Below, piece after piece: positions 6,871 to 8,500 of a stretch of DNA of 8,500 nt. The position numbers were made by a program, and so were the translations under genes. The stretch covers positions 1 to 8,500 of the forward strand of contig JAJTIB010000087.1 in the NCBI GenBank assembly GCA_021300075.1, in the 5' to 3' direction. Each line of letters opens with the position of its first letter. Within the stretch, counting starts at the first letter, position 1. The notes under the pieces were generated by a model. That model did no database searches. It saw only the letters and a list, made by a program, of their open reading frames with translations, and had not been told where the DNA came from. Source of the DNA: Rickettsiales bacterium (GTDB lineage: Bacteria > Pseudomonadota > Alphaproteobacteria > Rickettsiales > UBA3002).

Positions 6871-6900
6871 GTTTTGAGGTCTAGATTGAAAGAAACATCT

Positions 6901-6912
6901 TTCCTGCAGGAA
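6901..6912. repeat. 12-bp perfect palindrome over the ribosome-binding site
   Basis: TTCCTGCAGGAA is its own reverse complement and overlaps the AGGAAG Shine-Dalgarno (6908-6913) of the following gene. A folded hairpin would have only 4 bp, so a protein-binding site or weak masking of the SD are both possible. It may be chance. Confidence 0.4.
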
Positions 6913-6920
6913 GCCGCAAA

Positions 6921-8018
6921 ATGGACGACGTCATGCAAGTCGCACAACGGCCGCCAGTTTCCTTCCGTCCGCTTAAATCAGCCCTTGCGGCTATTTTCAT
7001 TGCTCTGAATCTAACAATTTTTATCCTCGCCCATACGCCGCTTGCGCTGCTTATTACGGGCGGGTTAAATCTGTTTGCGCTCATTGCCTATCTGCTCCTA
7101 CGTCGTTCGTACATTTTACCTCTGCGCCGCATTCTGGATTTAATGCACCATCTGCAGGCGGCAGAAAACGAGGCGATGGTAAGAAAGCACGGGCTATCGC
7201 TGCAGGACAGCATTCATGACGCGCAGATGAGGATTCAAACCCTGCTCACCGCTTACCGCCAGCATCAACGCATCGAACAGCAACTCGCCGAAGCCCATGC
7301 CGCTCTGAGTCGTTTTCACCATGAACAGGAAATTTTGGTCGGTGCTACCTCGGGTGAAATAACTCGTCAATATCAGACCATTCTGGCCTATGCCCATTAC
7401 CTCGAAGATCGTATCGCCAACCGCAGTGCTGACCCTTCCCTGCGCGAGGATTATGACGAGGTCTGTGAACAGGCATTTAATCTCCAAATCATTGTTCAGG
7501 CCATGGGGATTCTGCAGGCAACCGCCAACAGCACGATATTACTGCAATCCGTCTCACTGGCGGAGCGGATGATTTCAATTATGCTCGATCTGACCCCGAG
7601 CCTTGATCGGCGGGCGATGAAGCTAACCACTATCGCCTGGGACGAAACCGTCTATGCTAACAGCCACAGCGAATTTCTAACGCTGAGCATGTGGATGCTT
7701 CTGCTTGGCTGCGTCCGTTTTGCAGAAGATGAGAGTACGCTGACCTTAAGCTGCATCAGGCGCGACCATGACGTAATAATGGATGTCACTGTGAGTTTTC
7801 TCAATGCGGCGAGCATCACCCCTACCGAACGCCTGGAATTCCTCGAACATAAACTTCGTGAGGGCGAGCGCGACGCACCAATGTTTGCGAGTATCCTTGG
7901 CACGCATGGTAATATCCAGCTGGCACGGCTGCTTGCCTCGCGTATCGGCGCAAACATCACCATCACCCCACTCACTCCCTATTCCTGCAGTGTCGCGCTC
8001 GTGCTGCCGCCTGCGTAA
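6921..8018 (+). CDS. Membrane protein resembling a degenerate sensor histidine kinase
   Basis: No named family is recognised, but the layout is that of a sensor kinase. Two hydrophobic helices (about 20-38 and 41-60) are separated by a very short turn, so there is almost no periplasmic sensor. RRSYILPLRRILDLMHHL (61-78) looks like the start of a HAMP or signalling helix, followed by a Gln/Ala-rich likely coiled coil (about 95-138). VGATSGEITRQYQTILAYAHYLED (140-163) lines up with the DHp H-box (SHELRTPL), but the phosphoacceptor His is Gly145. MWMLLLGCVRFAEDESTLTL (257-276) lines up with the N-box of the ATPase domain, with both Asn replaced (Met259, Gly263). No DxGxG G1 motif is visible, and the last segment (328-363) resembles the G2/terminal strand. 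It is therefore probably unable to autophosphorylate and may act as a scaffold or regulator. The start is fixed by AGGAAG 7 nt upstream; a CtrA-like box precedes it. Confidence 0.75.
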   Translation: MDDVMQVAQRPPVSFRPLKSALAAIFIALNLTIFILAHTPLALLITGGLNLFALIAYLLLRRSYILPLRRILDLMHHLQAAENEAMVRKHGLSLQDSIHDAQMRIQTLLTAYRQHQRIEQQLAEAHAALSRFHHEQEILVGATSGEITRQYQTILAYAHYLEDRIANRSADPSLREDYDEVCEQAFNLQIIVQAMGILQATANSTILLQSVSLAERMISIMLDLTPSLDRRAMKLTTIAWDETVYANSHSEFLTLSMWMLLLGCVRFAEDESTLTLSCIRRDHDVIMDVTVSFLNAASITPTERLEFLEHKLREGERDAPMFASILGTHGNIQLARLLASRIGANITITPLTPYSCSVALVLPPA

Positions 8019-8238
8019 TCACCCGTGCCAGGCCATCGAAGACTTGCATCCCGCGCGATGTGTCCGCACCGCCAGATTTCTATAGCTTTTAGACTAATTT
8101 ATAAATCACACAGCTATCAAAACCGTTCTCCGTAAACGGCGGCTTTGCGGCGCATAGTGAGTGCAGCGTAAAATTGATCTGTAAGATTATTTTTGCACAT
8201 GAGTATAGCAAAATAGTGCATCTTAAATGAAGGGACTT
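8019..8238. other. AT-rich convergent intergenic region
   Basis: No gene is seen. The 220 bp between the kinase-like gene and metW hold several small dyads: ATAGCT (8082-8087) with AGCTAT (8112-8117), enclosing the 10-bp palindrome ATTTATAAAT (8097-8106), and TGCAC (8194-8198) with GTGCA (8216-8220). None has the shape of a strong terminator or a tRNA. Confidence 0.5.
8119..8139 (-). terminator. Weak possible terminator after metW
   Basis: On the minus strand CCGTT (8139-8135), a 7-nt loop and AACGG (8127-8123) run into a short T tract that includes TTTT (8122-8119). It lies about 100 nt beyond the metW stop. The stem is 5 bp and partly rich in A/T; CCGT-AA-ACGG (8130-8139) is a competing fold. 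Confidence 0.3.
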
Positions 8239-8500
8239 TTAACGCGCGCGTAGGAGAAATACACCCTGCTGGCCGAAGAGATTCGCCCAAGGGCCACGCC
8301 CGGAAAATCCTGAACGTTGGCCCGTAGTATCGACCATAATGCGTCGCTCAATGACAATTCCCATGCGCTCACATAAAATCACAAAGTCAGAAATCGTGCA
8401 GAAATGAATATTGGGGGTGTCATACCATTCATAACTTAAGGTCGAAGTGACTGGCATGCGCCCCATGAGCGAAAAATAAAATCGGTTTTTCCAATGGCCA
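8239..8500 (-). CDS. metW: Methionine biosynthesis protein MetW, N-terminus cut by window edge
   Basis: Class I SAM-methyltransferase-fold protein of methionine synthesis, usually encoded directly after metX (homoserine O-acyltransferase), with which it works. Only the last 86 residues are present, from GHWKNRFYFSLMGRMPV to a C-terminal FLLRAR and TAA at 8241-8239. The family signature GRMPVTSTLSYEWYDTPNIH is followed by FCTISDFVILCERMGIVIERRI and ANLFGQQGVFLL, all typical of the MetW C-terminus. The frame stays open upstream of ATG 8466 to the right edge, so that ATG is internal. Full-length proteins are about 200 residues, leaving over half outside the window; metX would be expected beyond the right edge. 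The product appears intact in this part. Confidence 0.93.
   Translation of the reverse strand, partial: GHWKNRFYFSLMGRMPVTSTLSYEWYDTPNIHFCTISDFVILCERMGIVIERRIMVDTTGQRSGFSGRGPWANLFGQQGVFLLRAR

Noticed and set aside
8082..8220. Small dyads in the AT-rich gap as a tRNA or small RNA gene
   Set aside because: No cloverleaf, no terminator with a T-run on the plus strand and no clear promoter; AT-rich DNA gives such short dyads by chance.
8239..8466. A complete 75-residue gene starting at ATG 8466
   Set aside because: The frame is open upstream to the window edge and encodes more of the MetW sequence (GHWKNRFYFSL), so the ATG is internal.

Overview
The window looks like ordinary chromosomal DNA from an alphaproteobacterium with moderately high GC. 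The evidence is the alphaproteobacterial wording of ArgG and MetW, a K+-insensitive type H+-pumping pyrophosphatase, and a perfect CtrA-type box (TTAA-N7-TTAA) in front of a signalling-like gene. I cannot name the order. I see no insertion sequence, phage gene, CRISPR array, tRNA or rRNA.

Layout, left to right. argG (argininosuccinate synthase, minus strand) runs off the left edge and lacks its C-terminus. Upstream of it, on the same strand, is a small AT-rich, very hydrophilic ORF of 69 codons with no recognised function. A 218-bp divergent gap leads to hppA (membrane-bound H+-translocating pyrophosphatase, plus). A short convergent gap separates hppA from nnrD (stand-alone ADP/ATP-dependent NAD(P)H-hydrate dehydratase, minus). 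A 64-bp gap with overlapping back-to-back -10-like boxes separates nnrD from the divergent slt-type soluble lytic transglycosylase (plus), whose start codon lies inside a perfect 8-bp-stem hairpin. A small putative lipoprotein (minus) converges on slt and has its own intrinsic terminator. A 184-bp gap holds the CtrA-like box and leads to a two-TM protein (plus) that resembles a sensor histidine kinase without its phosphoacceptor His and ATP-binding Asn. A 220-bp AT-rich convergent gap then precedes the C-terminal part of metW (minus), cut by the right edge.

The genes are housekeeping functions with no single shared pathway: arginine and methionine biosynthesis (argG, metW), PPi recycling coupled to proton export (hppA), repair of hydrated NAD(P)H (nnrD) and peptidoglycan turnover (slt). 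Most neighbours are divergent or convergent, so there is little operon structure here. The part that most deserves a second look is 6847-8018: a predicted CtrA-controlled promoter driving what looks like a catalytically dead membrane histidine kinase. I found no convincing novel multi-gene system.
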